NCBI RefSeq assembly: GCF_002139855.1
Contig: NZ_CP018789.1
Coordinates: 558,001 to 622,000, forward strand
Length of the DNA stretch: 64,000 nt
Direction of reading: 5' to 3'
Source: Campylobacter porcelli
Lineage (GTDB): Bacteria; Campylobacterota; Campylobacteria; Campylobacterales; Campylobacteraceae
Below the pieces are notes generated by a model. That model was not told the DNA's origin and did not search any database. It was given only the letters and a program-made list of their open reading frames with translations. The stretch's first letter is position 1; every line of letters begins with the position of its first letter. Of this stretch, positions 27,809-37,785 are shown one piece after another. The translations under genes and the position numbers were made by a program.

Positions 27809-29884
27809 ATGTCTAGAAAAACTCCATTAAATATGGTTAGAAACATAGGTATTGCCGCACACATTGATGCTGGTAAGACCACAACTAGTGAGAGAATTCT
27901 ATTTTTTACTGGTATGAGTCATAAGATTGGCGAAGTTCATGATGGTGCTGCTACTATGGACTGGATGGAGCAAGAAAAAGAGCGTGGTATTACGATTACC
28001 TCTGCTGCTACAACTTGTTTTTGGAAAAACCATCAAATCAATCTTATAGACACTCCAGGACACGTTGATTTTACTATTGAAGTTGAGAGATCTATGCGTG
28101 TTCTTGATGGTGCTGTAGCTGTATTTTGTGCTGTTGGCGGAGTTCAGCCTCAAAGTGAAACTGTTTGGAGACAAGCAAACAAATATCGCGTTCCAAGAAT
28201 GGTATTTGTAAATAAGATGGATAGAATCGGTGCTAATTTTTATAATGTTGAAGAGCAGATTAAAAACCGCTTAAAAGCAAATCCAGTGCCTATTCAAATT
28301 CCAATTGGTGCTGAAGATGAGTTTAAAGGTGTAGTTGATCTAATCAAAATGAAGGCTATTGTTTGGGAAGATGATACCAAGCCAACAGATTATGTAGAAA
28401 AGGATATTCCAGCTGAATTACAAGAAAAAGCTAATGAGTATCGCAATAAAATGATCGAAGCAGTTGCCGAGACTGATGATGCTTTGATGGAGAAATTTTT
28501 TGGCGGTGAAGAGCTAACAAACGAAGAGATTAAAAAGGGTCTTAAAGCTGGTTGTTTGTCTATGACGATTATACCTATGCTTTGTGGTACTGCTTTTAAA
28601 AATAAGGGCGTTCAGCCACTACTTGATGCGGTTGTTGATTACTTACCGGCTCCTGATGAGGTTGAGGCTATTAGAGGCGAGATGGAAGATGGCTCAGAAG
28701 TGATCGTAGATAGCACTGATAATGGCGAATTTGCCGGTCTTGCGTTTAAGATTATGACTGACCCATTTGTAGGACAGCTTACATTCGTAAGGGTTTATAG
28801 AGGACAGCTTGAGAGTGGAAGTTATGCTTACAACTCAACAAAAGATAAAAAAGAGAGAATTGGTCGTCTATTAAAAATGCACTCAAATAAACGAGAAGAG
28901 ATTAAAGTTCTTTATGCGGGTGAAATTGGTGCTGTAGTTGGTCTTAAAGATACTTTAACAGGCGATACTCTAGCAAGTGAAAAAGATAAAGTTATCTTAG
29001 AGAGAATGGACTTCCCAGAGCCAGTTATCAGTGTTGCGGTTGAGCCAAAAACTAAAGCTGACCAAGAAAAAATGGGTATAGCCTTAGGTAAATTAGCTCA
29101 AGAAGATCCAAGCTTTAGAGTTAGCACTGATGAAGAGAGCGGTCAGACAATCATCGCTGGTATGGGTGAATTGCATCTTGAAATTATCGTTGATAGGATG
29201 CTAAGAGAATTTAAAGTAGAAGCTGAAGTGGGACAACCGCAAGTTGCTTACCGCGAAACTATTAAAAAGACAGTTGAGCAAGAGTATAAATATGCTAAGC
29301 AATCAGGTGGTCGCGGACAATATGGTCATGTATATTTGCGTCTTGAGCCACTTGAACCAGGTAGTGGATTTGAATTTGTTAATGATATTAAAGGTGGGGT
29401 TGTTCCAAAAGAGTATATCCCTGCTGTTGAAAAAGGTTGTAATGAAGCACTTCAAAGCGGTGTTCTTGCTGGGTATCCAGTTGAAGATGTTAAGGTTACT
29501 CTATTTGATGGTAGCTACCATGAAGTGGATTCATCTGAAATGGCGTTTAAACTTGCCGCTTCTATGGGCTTTAAAGAGGGTGCTAGAAAGGCTGGTGCTG
29601 TTATCCTTGAGCCGATGATGAAGGTTGAGGTTGAAACTCCAGAGGAGTATATGGGTGATGTGATTGGCGATTTAAATAGACGCCGTGGTCAAATCAACTC
29701 AATGGATGAAAGAGGCGGTAATAAAATAGTTACAGCTTTCTGCCCACTTGCTGAGATGTTTGGTTACTCAACGGATTTAAGAAGTCAAACTCAAGGTCGT
29801 GCATCATACTCAATGGAATTTGATCACTATGAAGAAGTTCCAAAAAATGTTTCTGATGAAATAATTAAGAAAAGAAACGGCTAA
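27809..29884 (+). CDS. fusA: Elongation factor G
   Basis: A 691-residue translocase GTPase that moves tRNA and mRNA after peptide transfer. G1 [10 protein letters not shown]3 DTPGHVDFT and G4 NKMDR are intact, followed by domains II-V (RGQYGHV in domain IV, and a domain V ending before the stop). It follows rpsG by 12 bases with AAGGAG before the ATG. A hairpin and tRNA-Arg follow. Confidence 0.98.
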   Translation: MSRKTPLNMVRNIGIAAHIDAGKTTTSERILFFTGMSHKIGEVHDGAATMDWMEQEKERGITITSAATTCFWKNHQINLIDTPGHVDFTIEVERSMRVLDGAVAVFCAVGGVQPQSETVWRQANKYRVPRMVFVNKMDRIGANFYNVEEQIKNRLKANPVPIQIPIGAEDEFKGVVDLIKMKAIVWEDDTKPTDYVEKDIPAELQEKANEYRNKMIEAVAETDDALMEKFFGGEELTNEEIKKGLKAGCLSMTIIPMLCGTAFKNKGVQPLLDAVVDYLPAPDEVEAIRGEMEDGSEVIVDSTDNGEFAGLAFKIMTDPFVGQLTFVRVYRGQLESGSYAYNSTKDKKERIGRLLKMHSNKREEIKVLYAGEIGAVVGLKDTLTGDTLASEKDKVILERMDFPEPVISVAVEPKTKADQEKMGIALGKLAQEDPSFRVSTDEESGQTIIAGMGELHLEIIVDRMLREFKVEAEVGQPQVAYRETIKKTVEQEYKYAKQSGGRGQYGHVYLRLEPLEPGSGFEFVNDIKGGVVPKEYIPAVEKGCNEALQSGVLAGYPVEDVKVTLFDGSYHEVDSSEMAFKLAASMGFKEGARKAGAVILEPMMKVEVETPEEYMGDVIGDLNRRRGQINSMDERGGNKIVTAFCPLAEMFGYSTDLRSQTQGRASYSMEFDHYEEVPKNVSDEIIKKRNG

Positions 29885-29892
29885 AATATCCT

Positions 29893-29913
29893 AACCTCGC
29901 TTTGTGCGGGGTT
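29893..29913 (+). terminator. Short hairpin between fusA and tRNA-Arg
   Basis: Stem AACCTCGC/GCGGGGTT (one T-G and otherwise standard pairs) with a five-base loop, starting eight bases after fusA and ending three bases before the tRNA, followed by TTTG. It may terminate the operon or mark a processing site. Confidence 0.5.
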
Positions 29914-29916
29914 TGT

Positions 29917-29993
29917 CTCCTCATAGCTCAGCAGGATAGAGCGCAGAATTCCTAATTCTGAGGCCATAGGTTCAAATCCTATTGGGGAGACCA
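29917..29993 (+). tRNA. tRNA-Arg (anticodon CCU)
   Basis: Cloverleaf with acceptor CTCCTCA/TGGGGAG, D arm GCTC-GAGC, anticodon arm CAGAATTCCTAATTCTG (anticodon CCT), T arm ATAGG-TTCAAAT-CCTAT, discriminator A and encoded CCA. It begins 32 bases after fusA. tRNA genes are common integration sites, and foreign DNA starts about 110 bases downstream; however, no second copy of the tRNA 3' end was found at the far side of that region. Confidence 0.93.
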
Positions 29994-30103
29994 CTATATT
30001 AATTATTCTATTTAAATTACCTTGTAGTTATTTGTGTTTCATTAGTATAAATGGCGGCAAATTTAATATTAAAAATTATCTTTATATTTATGCATATTCT
30101 TAA

Positions 30104-33100
30104 AAATATTTAAAATCATACTTTAAAAACAGCTTTAATCAAATCAAGCAAGACTACGCAGATACCAAAGATTTTTTAATTAAAAACTCAAGCTACCAAA
30201 GCGATTTTAAAGCCTTAAGCGACAATCTAGCGGGTATCTTAAGCGATACGCACAATATAAGCACAAGGGGAGTTTTTAACGCTTTAAATGGTGGTGGCAA
30301 TCTAGATAATCTTTTAAATGCTAAAAATGCGATAAACGAGCAGTTAGGCTATATCAATAAGGCTGATTTTAAAAGCTCAAGCGACTTTATAAATCAAAAA
30401 GCACTAAATGAAGCTAAGGGCTTAATCGATAATGAAATCAACACAGCTTTAAAAAATGATGAGAGATTAATGGGTTTATATAGACAAGCCAACAATGACT
30501 ATGCAAAGATGAAAAATATCAGCGATAGTAATCTAATGAGCCAAATAAGCCGTGATGGCAAGACAAATATAGAAGCCCTTAACGCTATGCTAAAAAGTAG
30601 TGATAACATTAATGGCGTTAGCTTAAATGACTTTTTAGGCTCACTAGGGGCTAAAGATAGAGCCGTAGCTGAAGCTAATCTAATCAAAGGCTTAATGGAT
30701 AAAAATAGCGTTAATGGCGTGGTAGATTTTAAAGCTTTAAATGAGAGTTTAGCTAAAATAGACTTTCAAAGTGAATTTGCTAAAGAGCTAACAAGTCAGA
30801 TTTTAAGCAAACAATCTATACTAAATAATACTAGCGATATTTTAAACTCTTTAGGTAGTAGGGTAGTTAAATCAAAAGGTATGAGCCAAGGTATCAGTGC
30901 TGACCCACTAAAAAGAGCTGAAACTATGAAGGCAAACTTCATCGTAGAAAAGCTTAAACCTTTAATACCATATTTAGGCAATAACGAAGCCTTAAAACTA
31001 CACTTAAATAGAGCCATACTAAACGCTAATGGCGACTTTAAACTAGCTATAAAAAATATTGAGAATATCCCAAATGGCAACTTGCCAACGCCTACAAGAA
31101 ATCTCTTAAATGAGTTTAAAAGTGCGTTAAAAGATATAGAACAAGTGGTTAAATCTCAAGAGCCAACGAAAATTAAGAGTGAAAATCAAGCAAATTTAGT
31201 TAATAATTCTATAAAAGGCGATGGGTTTGTAACTTATCCAGATAGTGCTAGGCAGATATATCCGCATAACGCAATTTTTGAAGTGCCTAATGAGATAAGG
31301 CAAATAGTAGATATTGCAGATAGAGTAAGTGCGTCTCTTGAGTGGCTAAGAAGTAATCATCCTGAAATGTTTAAAACTCAAAGAGCAGTAAAGGAAGTTA
31401 TTGATTATGTTTTAAAAGAGCCTGAAAATATGGTTTTACCAAAAAAAGGTGATGGAGTAATTTTATTAAAACAAAATGATAAAAAAATGGATGAAATAGG
31501 CATAAATCAAAATAGTGAAGTTTTTCACGCAAACAAAAGAAAGCTCAATAGTGATGAGAAAAAAGCAGTTAGTAGAGACGCCCTACCTCCACACTTAGAT
31601 GCCGATAATATCAGTCTAACGGGGCGTTATAGCGTTGGTGAAAAATCACATTTAACTGCTTTTGATGGAAACATTATACCACAAAACGCTAAAAGTGAAG
31701 TTAAAGAACAAACAAAAAGCACACAAATAAACGAACAAATAGCTAAAGCAGAGCCAACGCAAAAGGCTACCACAACCGCCAAAGAAGTGGATATAAACAA
31801 CACCGAAAAGCCACACCCAAATACAAATAGTAGATATGAAAATATTAAGAAATTTGTAGAAGGCAAGACAAATAAAGCCTTAGATAGCGTGATAAAAATT
31901 TATAATGAGTTATATAGAGGCGTTTTAGATGATTTTGCTAGGGCGCATCCTAGTGAGCTAAATTTACCTACTAATTATCACGCCCAAATGGAAAATTATA
32001 TCACAAAAGAGTTTTTAGTAAAACACGATAAAGAGATAAAAGAGATAATTACTCAAAAGACAAGTGGAGAAAATAGACAAATAGCTTTAAATGCCTTTGA
32101 AAATTTAAAAGAGAATTTCGATGAGTTAAGAAGCGTAGGCATAGGCGATTTAGTCAAGCCAACAGCAAAAGATATAAAGGATAAAATAGCAGAAATTGAG
32201 ATAAAATCAATGAGCGATAAAGAGCTAGTAACGCAATATCAAAAGCTACAAGATAGCAATGCTAGAGTTAATCAAAATCTCTTTACATATTTAGAAAATG
32301 AGATAAAACAAAGAGAGAAAAAGCTATATCCATTTATAAATAGTGATAATAAAGATTACTCTTATAGCTTAGAAAAACAGCTTAAAAATCGTGGATTAAT
32401 GGGACTAAAAGATAGTGATTTAGAAAATATCGCCAAAGAGAGAAATAGCAGATTATACTTGCCAAGCTATATTAGAGAAAATATCCAAAAAGAGCTAAAT
32501 ATTAATCCTATAAGAGAGTTTGGCACTAATTACGCAGAATTCTATCACGATGGGAAAAATGCTATACAAAAGCTATTAACCGAAAGACAAGGGCAAGTAG
32601 CTGGGGCGTTTGAGAGAAAAGAGCTAGGGGATATCGATTTAGTATGGGGAGAAGCTAAAACCGCAAATGGCGATATAAAAGGATATGGACTTAGTAAAAT
32701 AGAAGCTAAGCACCTTAATGACTTTGCTAGTTTTTACGGCGATACACCGCAAGAGAAATTAATAAATGGCTTAAATGAGATTATAAAAAATGGCAAGATA
32801 AAGCCTAGAAGCGGTCAAGATGGCGTAAATATAGAGTATAATGGATTTATCATCGGTATTAATAAAGGTTTTAATGGCGCTGGAGATAATAAATGGGTTG
32901 TTACGGCTTTTGATAATTCTATGAGTATGGCAGAGAAAAAAGCCAAGACAGCACGGACTGACAATTTTACAAGCGAAGTCAGCAATCTTTCGCAAAACTC
33001 TAGTGTAAATTCTACCACAACCGCTAATAAAAGTCAAGCTAAAAATATGATGGGTGGCTTTAGCACTATGGCGATGGAGAAGGCTATATTACACCTAGGT

Positions 33101-34333
33101 AGTGGCGTAGCTGGTGGAGCGATAAATGCTAACGCTGAACAAGACCCAGATAAAAAGGCCCAAGCATTTGTAAAGGGATTTTTGCTAGGAGCTGGGGCTT
33201 CAGTAGGAGCTATAAAAATGCTAGAAAATTCAGCTAAATTAGCCCCACAATTAGCACGAATTAGCCAAGGATTAGCTAGGGATTTGCCTGGAATTTTAAA
33301 TAATAGACCTGATATCATAGGTAAAGCCCTAGGTAAAACACCAAAGGATAATTATAACTATATTTTTGGTGGAGAAAACGCAATCGGAGCCAATAAAGCC
33401 AAGCTAAAAACCGCACAAGAAATGGCAAAAAATGGAGCAGATGAGAGCCAAATATGGGCTAAAACTGGCTGGTATAAGGATATAGATGATAAGTGGAAGT
33501 TTGAGATAAATCCACAAGGTGGTAAGCTAGATATAGCAAAGCTAAAAGTCCCTTCAATGTATCTGCTAAATGATATATTAAAAGATGATGAGCTATTTAA
33601 GGCGTATCCAGAGCTTAAAGATTTACCAATTTTACAAACTAATTCAAGATATGAGGCTAATGCTGAATTTCATTCATATGGTAATGGTAATTATGCTATA
33701 TTCTTTGATTATGACTATTTACAAAACGCTACCAATGATGAGATAAGAAGCACACTATACCACGAAATCCAACACGCAATCCAACGGATAGAAGGCTTTG
33801 GAACTGGCGGAAATACACAAAATCTAAGCTATAAAGAGTATAAAAATCTAGCTGGTGAAGCAGAAGCTAGAAATGTCCAAACTAGGCTAAATAGAACATA
33901 TACTAAAGATGACGCTATAGGCGGAGAGTTTAATAGACTTCTTATAAATGATATTGATAATCCTAAATGGCAAGAGTTAAAACAAAAAAGAACGGAGTTT
34001 GTCTTAGCTGGGAAACAAGATGAAGCAGATAAAATCAAAAAACAGCTAGACCAAATGAAAGAATTTTTAAAAAGAGAAGTGATTAAAAATGTAGAAGGGT
34101 TTAGCACTTATAGTCCGCATCCATTTAATACTTTAGATACCAATCCAAATGAGCAAATAGTTAAGTTTGATAGTGATGTGAGTGCTAGTGTAAATCTAAG
34201 GCAAAAAGCCAAGCAATACTCTAAATTTTTATCTGAAGCTAATAAGCCAATACAAGTTGCCCCAAATGAGCTTTATAAGGCTTATACAAAGGCTAAAAAA
34301 GATTTAGATAAACCAACCAAAAAAAATAAATAA
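30104..34333 (+). pseudogene. 5'-truncated polyvalent protein with PBECR-type nuclease and HExxH domain
   Basis: The frame is open from a stop at 30101 to 34333, yet has no ATG, GTG or TTG until 30470. The 122 codons before that read as normal protein (polar, helical, Asn/Lys-rich), so the true start has been lost. Counting from Met at 30470 (1287 residues): long helical linkers fill the first 700. Residues about 690-830 contain EFYHDGKNAIQKLL, GQVAGAF and GDIDLVWGEA, the pattern of phage Barnase-EndoU-ColicinE5/D-RelE-like nucleases (DUF3519/PBECR). About 870-915 is a Gly/Ala-rich hydrophobic stretch. About 954-1014 is the IWAKTGWYKD module seen in large polyvalent proteins. HEIQH at 1098-1102 lies in an LPD23-like domain. 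Such proteins are thought to be injected or transferred with phage or conjugative DNA. Residual expression from 30470 is possible. Confidence 0.7.
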
Positions 34334-34344
34334 AGGATGAAAAA

Positions 34345-34734
34345 ATGCTGAATTTAGACACAAATAAGCTAATTAGCGATTATAAACAAATAGAAGCGTC
34401 AATCGTTAGTGAAAACTCAATATTTGCTAAGGTTATTAAATATCTTGATGATAGCTTTAATGATAAAACCCTAGCCCCAAAAGATAAGATAACAATCCAA
34501 TCAAATCTGATGAGTGCGATGGCTATTAATCTAACAGCAAAAGCATTAGAAACGGCTTTAAACTGGCAACAAATCAATACCCAACTAGAACTATCAAAGC
34601 AAGAATTAGAGCTAAAAAAAGAACAAACCAATAGCCAAAAACTACTCTCAAATGCTGAAATTGAGTTTAACAAAGCAAGAACGGAGCTTGTAAAAGCTCA
34701 AACTTCTACCGAAAAGCAAAAAACGCCGCCGTAA
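34345..34734 (+). CDS. Small coiled-coil protein in the element remnant
   Basis: A 129-residue protein, unrecognised. The second half (about residues 70-125) is strongly helical with Glu, Gln, Lys and Leu in heptad-like order, indicating a coiled coil. It starts 11 bases after the polyvalent frame with AAAGGATG upstream, and its stop overlaps the next start by one base (TAATG). If the A run at 34718-34723 had one more base, it would read on in frame through an Ala-Ala-Val linker into the next gene, so the two may once have been one protein of about 183 residues or may be joined by frameshifting. Confidence 0.6.
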   Translation: MLNLDTNKLISDYKQIEASIVSENSIFAKVIKYLDDSFNDKTLAPKDKITIQSNLMSAMAINLTAKALETALNWQQINTQLELSKQELELKKEQTNSQKLLSNAEIEFNKARTELVKAQTSTEKQKTPP

Positions 34735-34895
34735 TGAGAGAAATAGCTAGTTACGACGACCAACTACGCACAAAAGAAGCTGAGATAATCACAAATGCGG
34801 TATTTGGCTATGCTAGTGGTGGGGTAGCAGTCCCAAAAGACTTATCAGAAAGAATGATAACTACAATCGATAAAATCACACCAAATAACCAATGA
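34734..34895 (+). CDS. 53-residue orphan protein, possible continuation of the coiled-coil gene
   Basis: Starts MREIASYDDQLRTKEAEIIT and continues with a Gly/Val-rich segment (AVFGYASGGVAVPKDLSE). It is not recognised. Its ATG overlaps the stop of the coiled-coil gene and its stop overlaps the next gene's ATG (ATGA), so translation is tightly coupled. Its charged helical start fits as a direct extension of the upstream coiled coil, which supports the split-gene reading. Confidence 0.5.
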   Translation: MREIASYDDQLRTKEAEIITNAVFGYASGGVAVPKDLSERMITTIDKITPNNQ

Positions 34896-35230
34896 ACCCA
34901 AATACATTTTTAAGCGGTTGGAAACCAGCTGGAAAGCCATATGTAGAGCAAAAAAAGGATTTGCTCCTAGCTAGAAATAAAGCATTAAATAAGATGGTGG
35001 AGCTTTTACATAAGCAGTTAATTAGAAAAGGTAGGGTAAAAAATAGAAGTGGTATTTTTTACCACCCAACCTTAAGAGCTAATGTATATTACACAAGAGT
35101 TTATGATATAAAGTCTCAGTCAGTAGCACCATACTCATATGATAGGTGGCTTGATTTAGGGCTTAATCAGTATTTTGTGGGGCAAAGTCCATATCACTGG
35201 TATAATGGCGACCCAGGCGATGGGATATAA
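34892..35230 (+). CDS. Orphan 112-residue protein at the right edge of the remnant
   Basis: A basic N-terminal half (repeated Lys/Arg, with HKQLIRKGRVKNRSG) is followed by an aromatic C-terminal half rich in Tyr, Trp and His (RWLDLGLNQYFVGQSPYHWY) and an abrupt Gly-Asp-Pro-Gly-Asp-Gly-Ile end. I do not recognise it. Its ATG overlaps the previous stop. The stop is followed directly by very AT-rich DNA, so the protein may itself be truncated at the element's right edge. Confidence 0.55.
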   Translation: MNPNTFLSGWKPAGKPYVEQKKDLLLARNKALNKMVELLHKQLIRKGRVKNRSGIFYHPTLRANVYYTRVYDIKSQSVAPYSYDRWLDLGLNQYFVGQSPYHWYNGDPGDGI

Positions 35231-35310
35231 ATTTAGATTTTGATATATTATTTTTCATATTATTATAATTATTTATAAAATAATAATCAATTTTAATAAT
35301 AATTTAAATT

Positions 35311-35345
35311 TTATTTAATTATAATTGATAATAGATTTCATTATT
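35311..35345 (+). promoter_or_regulatory. AT-rich feoA upstream region with Fur-box-like sequence
   Basis: The 125 bases before feoA are almost pure A/T. The part at 35321-35345 reads ATAATTGATAATAGATTTCATTATT, written here as ATAATT at 35321, GATAAT at 35327 and a CATTATT half at 35339, which resembles overlapping Fur hexamers. Fur control of feoAB is well known in related bacteria. The AT bias makes chance matches likely, so this is tentative. Confidence 0.3.
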
Positions 35346-35355
35346 GGAGAGTTAT

Positions 35356-35580
35356 ATGACTTTGGATCTATTAGAAAATGGTCAAATGGCTAAAATTCTA
35401 AATTTTAATGTAGCTGAGAAGTTGCTTGAGAGATTTTTTAGTCTGGGGCTATCAAAATTTAAAACTATAAAAAAGATAGAGAGCTCACTTGGTAGCTCTA
35501 CTATTTTAATAGAGTGTAATAGAAACTTTTTAATGCTAAGATATGATGAGGCAAAAAGCATTGAAGTAGATAGAATTTAG
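35356..35580 (+). CDS. feoA: FeoA-family ferrous iron transport protein
   Basis: A 74-residue SH3-like cytoplasmic protein of the FeoA family, which assists FeoB-mediated Fe(II) uptake. It has the compact beta-rich pattern with a hydrophobic C-terminal strand (FLMLRYDEAKSIEVDRI). GGAGAG precedes the ATG at 35356; a TTG at 35344 would overlap that site. feoB begins at the base after its stop. Confidence 0.8.
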   Translation: MTLDLLENGQMAKILNFNVAEKLLERFFSLGLSKFKTIKKIESSLGSSTILIECNRNFLMLRYDEAKSIEVDRI

Positions 35581-37685
35581 ATGAGAAAGATTATTAAAAT
35601 TGCACTTGTTGGTCAGCCAAATGTAGGCAAAACTTTACTTATAAATTCACTAAGCGGGTCGCATTTAAAAGTTGGAAATTTCCCTGGTGTTACGGTGGAA
35701 AAATCAGAGGCAAAATTTAATTATAAAAATTATGAGATTAAAATTATTGATCTTCCTGGGACATACTCGATAAATGATTATTCGTTAGAAGAGAGAATTA
35801 CTAAAGAATTTATAGATAGAGATGATTATGATATTATTGTAAATGTTGTAGATTCTGCTAATTTAGAGCGAAATTTAATTCTTACAACTCAGATTATGGA
35901 GAGAAATAAGAAGATGTTTTAGCTCTAAATATGAGCGATGAAGCATTAAAAGAGGGGATAAATATCGATACAAAGGTGCTTCAAAATCTCCTTGGTATCC
36001 CTTGCATATCAGTATCTGCTAGTTTAAAATCAAATTTAAATGAATTAATGGATCGTATAATAGATATTCACAACTTGCCATATACTCCAAATAAGAGGAT
36101 TTTTAGCGATGTGATTGAAGATGAGATATGGGCTATTTGCGACTTTTTAAAAGCTAAAAATGATATTAATATAGATGAGTTAAATTATAGAGATGTTGCT
36201 ATTGCTTTGTTAAAGCAAGATAATAAAATTTATAAAATTTTACATGATAAGCCAATTTGGATAGAGCTTTCAAAGGTTATTGAAAATTCTCACAACAACT
36301 TATATATTTACTACAAAACCAAATCCATAAATGAGATATTTATGCAAGAGTGCAGTGATTTTGTAAGCGGTGTGATTGCTAAGAGTGTGGCGTTTCATAG
36401 TGTTAAAGAGCTTAATTATACCAAAATGCTTGATAAAATCTTGATCAATAAATACATTGGAATTCCTATATTTTTGTTTTTTATGTGGTTGATATTTCAG
36501 CTGACTTTTACCCTTGGAGCTGTGCCTATGGACTATATAGAGGCTGGGTATGTGGCGTTGGGTGATATGATAAAACAGAGTGTAAGCAGTGAGCTTATAT
36601 CATCTTTATTAGCTGATGGGATTATCGGTGGCGTTGGTGCTGTGTTGTTATTTTTGCCTAATATAATTATTCTATTTTTTGGAATTGCACTTTTAGAGAC
36701 TACTGGATATATGGCTAGGGTGTCATTTTTGCTAGATGGATTTTTTCATAAATTTGGTCTGCATGGCAAGAGCTTTATCCCTTTAGTAACCGGCTTTGGC
36801 TGTTCTGTTCCAGCCTTTATGGCTACTAGGACTTTAAAAAATGAAAAAGATCGCCTTCTTACGCTTTTTATCATAAATTTTATGAGTTGTGGTGCTAGAT
36901 TGCCAGTGTATGTGCTATTTATAGGTGCTTTTGCTCCTGAAAATCAAGCTGGTAATTGGCTATTTGGAATTTATATTTTTGGGGCTATTTTAGGTCTTAT
37001 CGCAGCGAAAATATTGCGTTTAACCGCATTTAAAGGTCCAGATGAGCCATTTGTCATGGAGATGCCAAAATATAGAATGCCAAATTGGAATCTTATATGG
37101 TTTATGGTCTATAATAAGGCTAAAATGTATATTAAAAAGGCTGGGACTTTCATTTTAGCAGTAGCTATACTTATATGGTTTGCAAGTAGCTTTCCATTTC
37201 AAAGCCAGGTTAAAGATAGCTATAAGCAAAAGATAGAGCTAGCCGCAAATGATAATGAGAAGGAGAGATTATATTACGAATTAGAAAATATCTTAATAGA
37301 AAATAGCTATCTAGGCAAGGCGGGGAAATTTATTGAGCCGATTTTTGCTCCTTTGGGATTTGATTGGAGATTGAGCGTTTGTATAGTTAGTGGTTTAGCA
37401 GCTAAAGAGGTTGCTATATCTACAATGGGTGTTTTATACTCATTAGGTAGTCAAGTCGATGAAACAACTCAAGGATTAACCCAAAAGATACAAGAGTTAA
37501 TACCATTAGAAGTGGCAGTAGCGTTTATTTTATTTATTATGCTTTATAATCCATGTTTGGCTGCTACGATTGTCTTTGGCAAGGAAGCTGGTGGGTATAA
37601 GTATATCTTTTATCTATTTATATTTACAACATTTGTCGCTTATATTATCTCATTTATTGGGTTAAATATCATAAAGCTATTTTGA
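35581..37685 (+). pseudogene. feoB: FeoB ferrous iron transporter, split by a one-base frameshift
   Basis: FeoB is the GTP-dependent inner-membrane Fe(II) transporter. The first 113 codons encode the start of the G domain: G1 GQPNVGKT at residues 11-18, switch region NFPGVTVEK, and G3 DLPGTYS. The frame then ends at TAG (35920-35922). A second frame opens at 35931 with NMSDEA-like sequence (G4 NxxD) and runs to 37685 through the FeoB membrane core with the Gate regions (GFGCSVPA, MSCGARLPVY) and the closing SGLAAKEV and CLAATIVFGKEAG motifs. One extra T in the run at 35917-35920 would restore a continuous protein of about 700 residues with Phe-Leu-Ala-Leu-Asn-Met-Ser-Asp. As read, no functional G domain can be made. 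Confidence 0.88.
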
Positions 37686-37785
37686 TGGCTTTGTGATATT
37701 TTTGGTTTTAACTCTTTAATAAAATATTTAGATTTTATTTTTTTAGCTTTGATAGAATTGCCAAAATCCAATTTAAGGTTGTATA

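Larger units (their letters stand above)
30104..35230 (+). mobile_element. Remnant of a phage or integrative element next to tRNA-Arg
   Basis: Between tRNA-Arg and the feo genes lies about 5.1 kb that is unlike the surrounding housekeeping DNA. It contains a very large polyvalent-type protein cut off at its 5' end, followed by three small coupled genes of unknown function. There is no integrase, relaxase, structural phage gene or att repeat, so it cannot be called complete or mobile. The left edge is near 30104-30122, where coding sequence starts without a start codon. The right edge is near 35230, where coding gives way to a very AT-rich stretch before feoA. The assignment to a phage or ICE rests on the protein family and the tRNA location. 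Confidence 0.6.

Noticed and set aside
29994-35355. Direct repeat of the tRNA-Arg 3' end marking att sites of the element
   Set aside because: I looked for the T-arm and acceptor sequence of tRNA-Arg in the DNA after the last element gene and found no copy, so no attachment sites are annotated.
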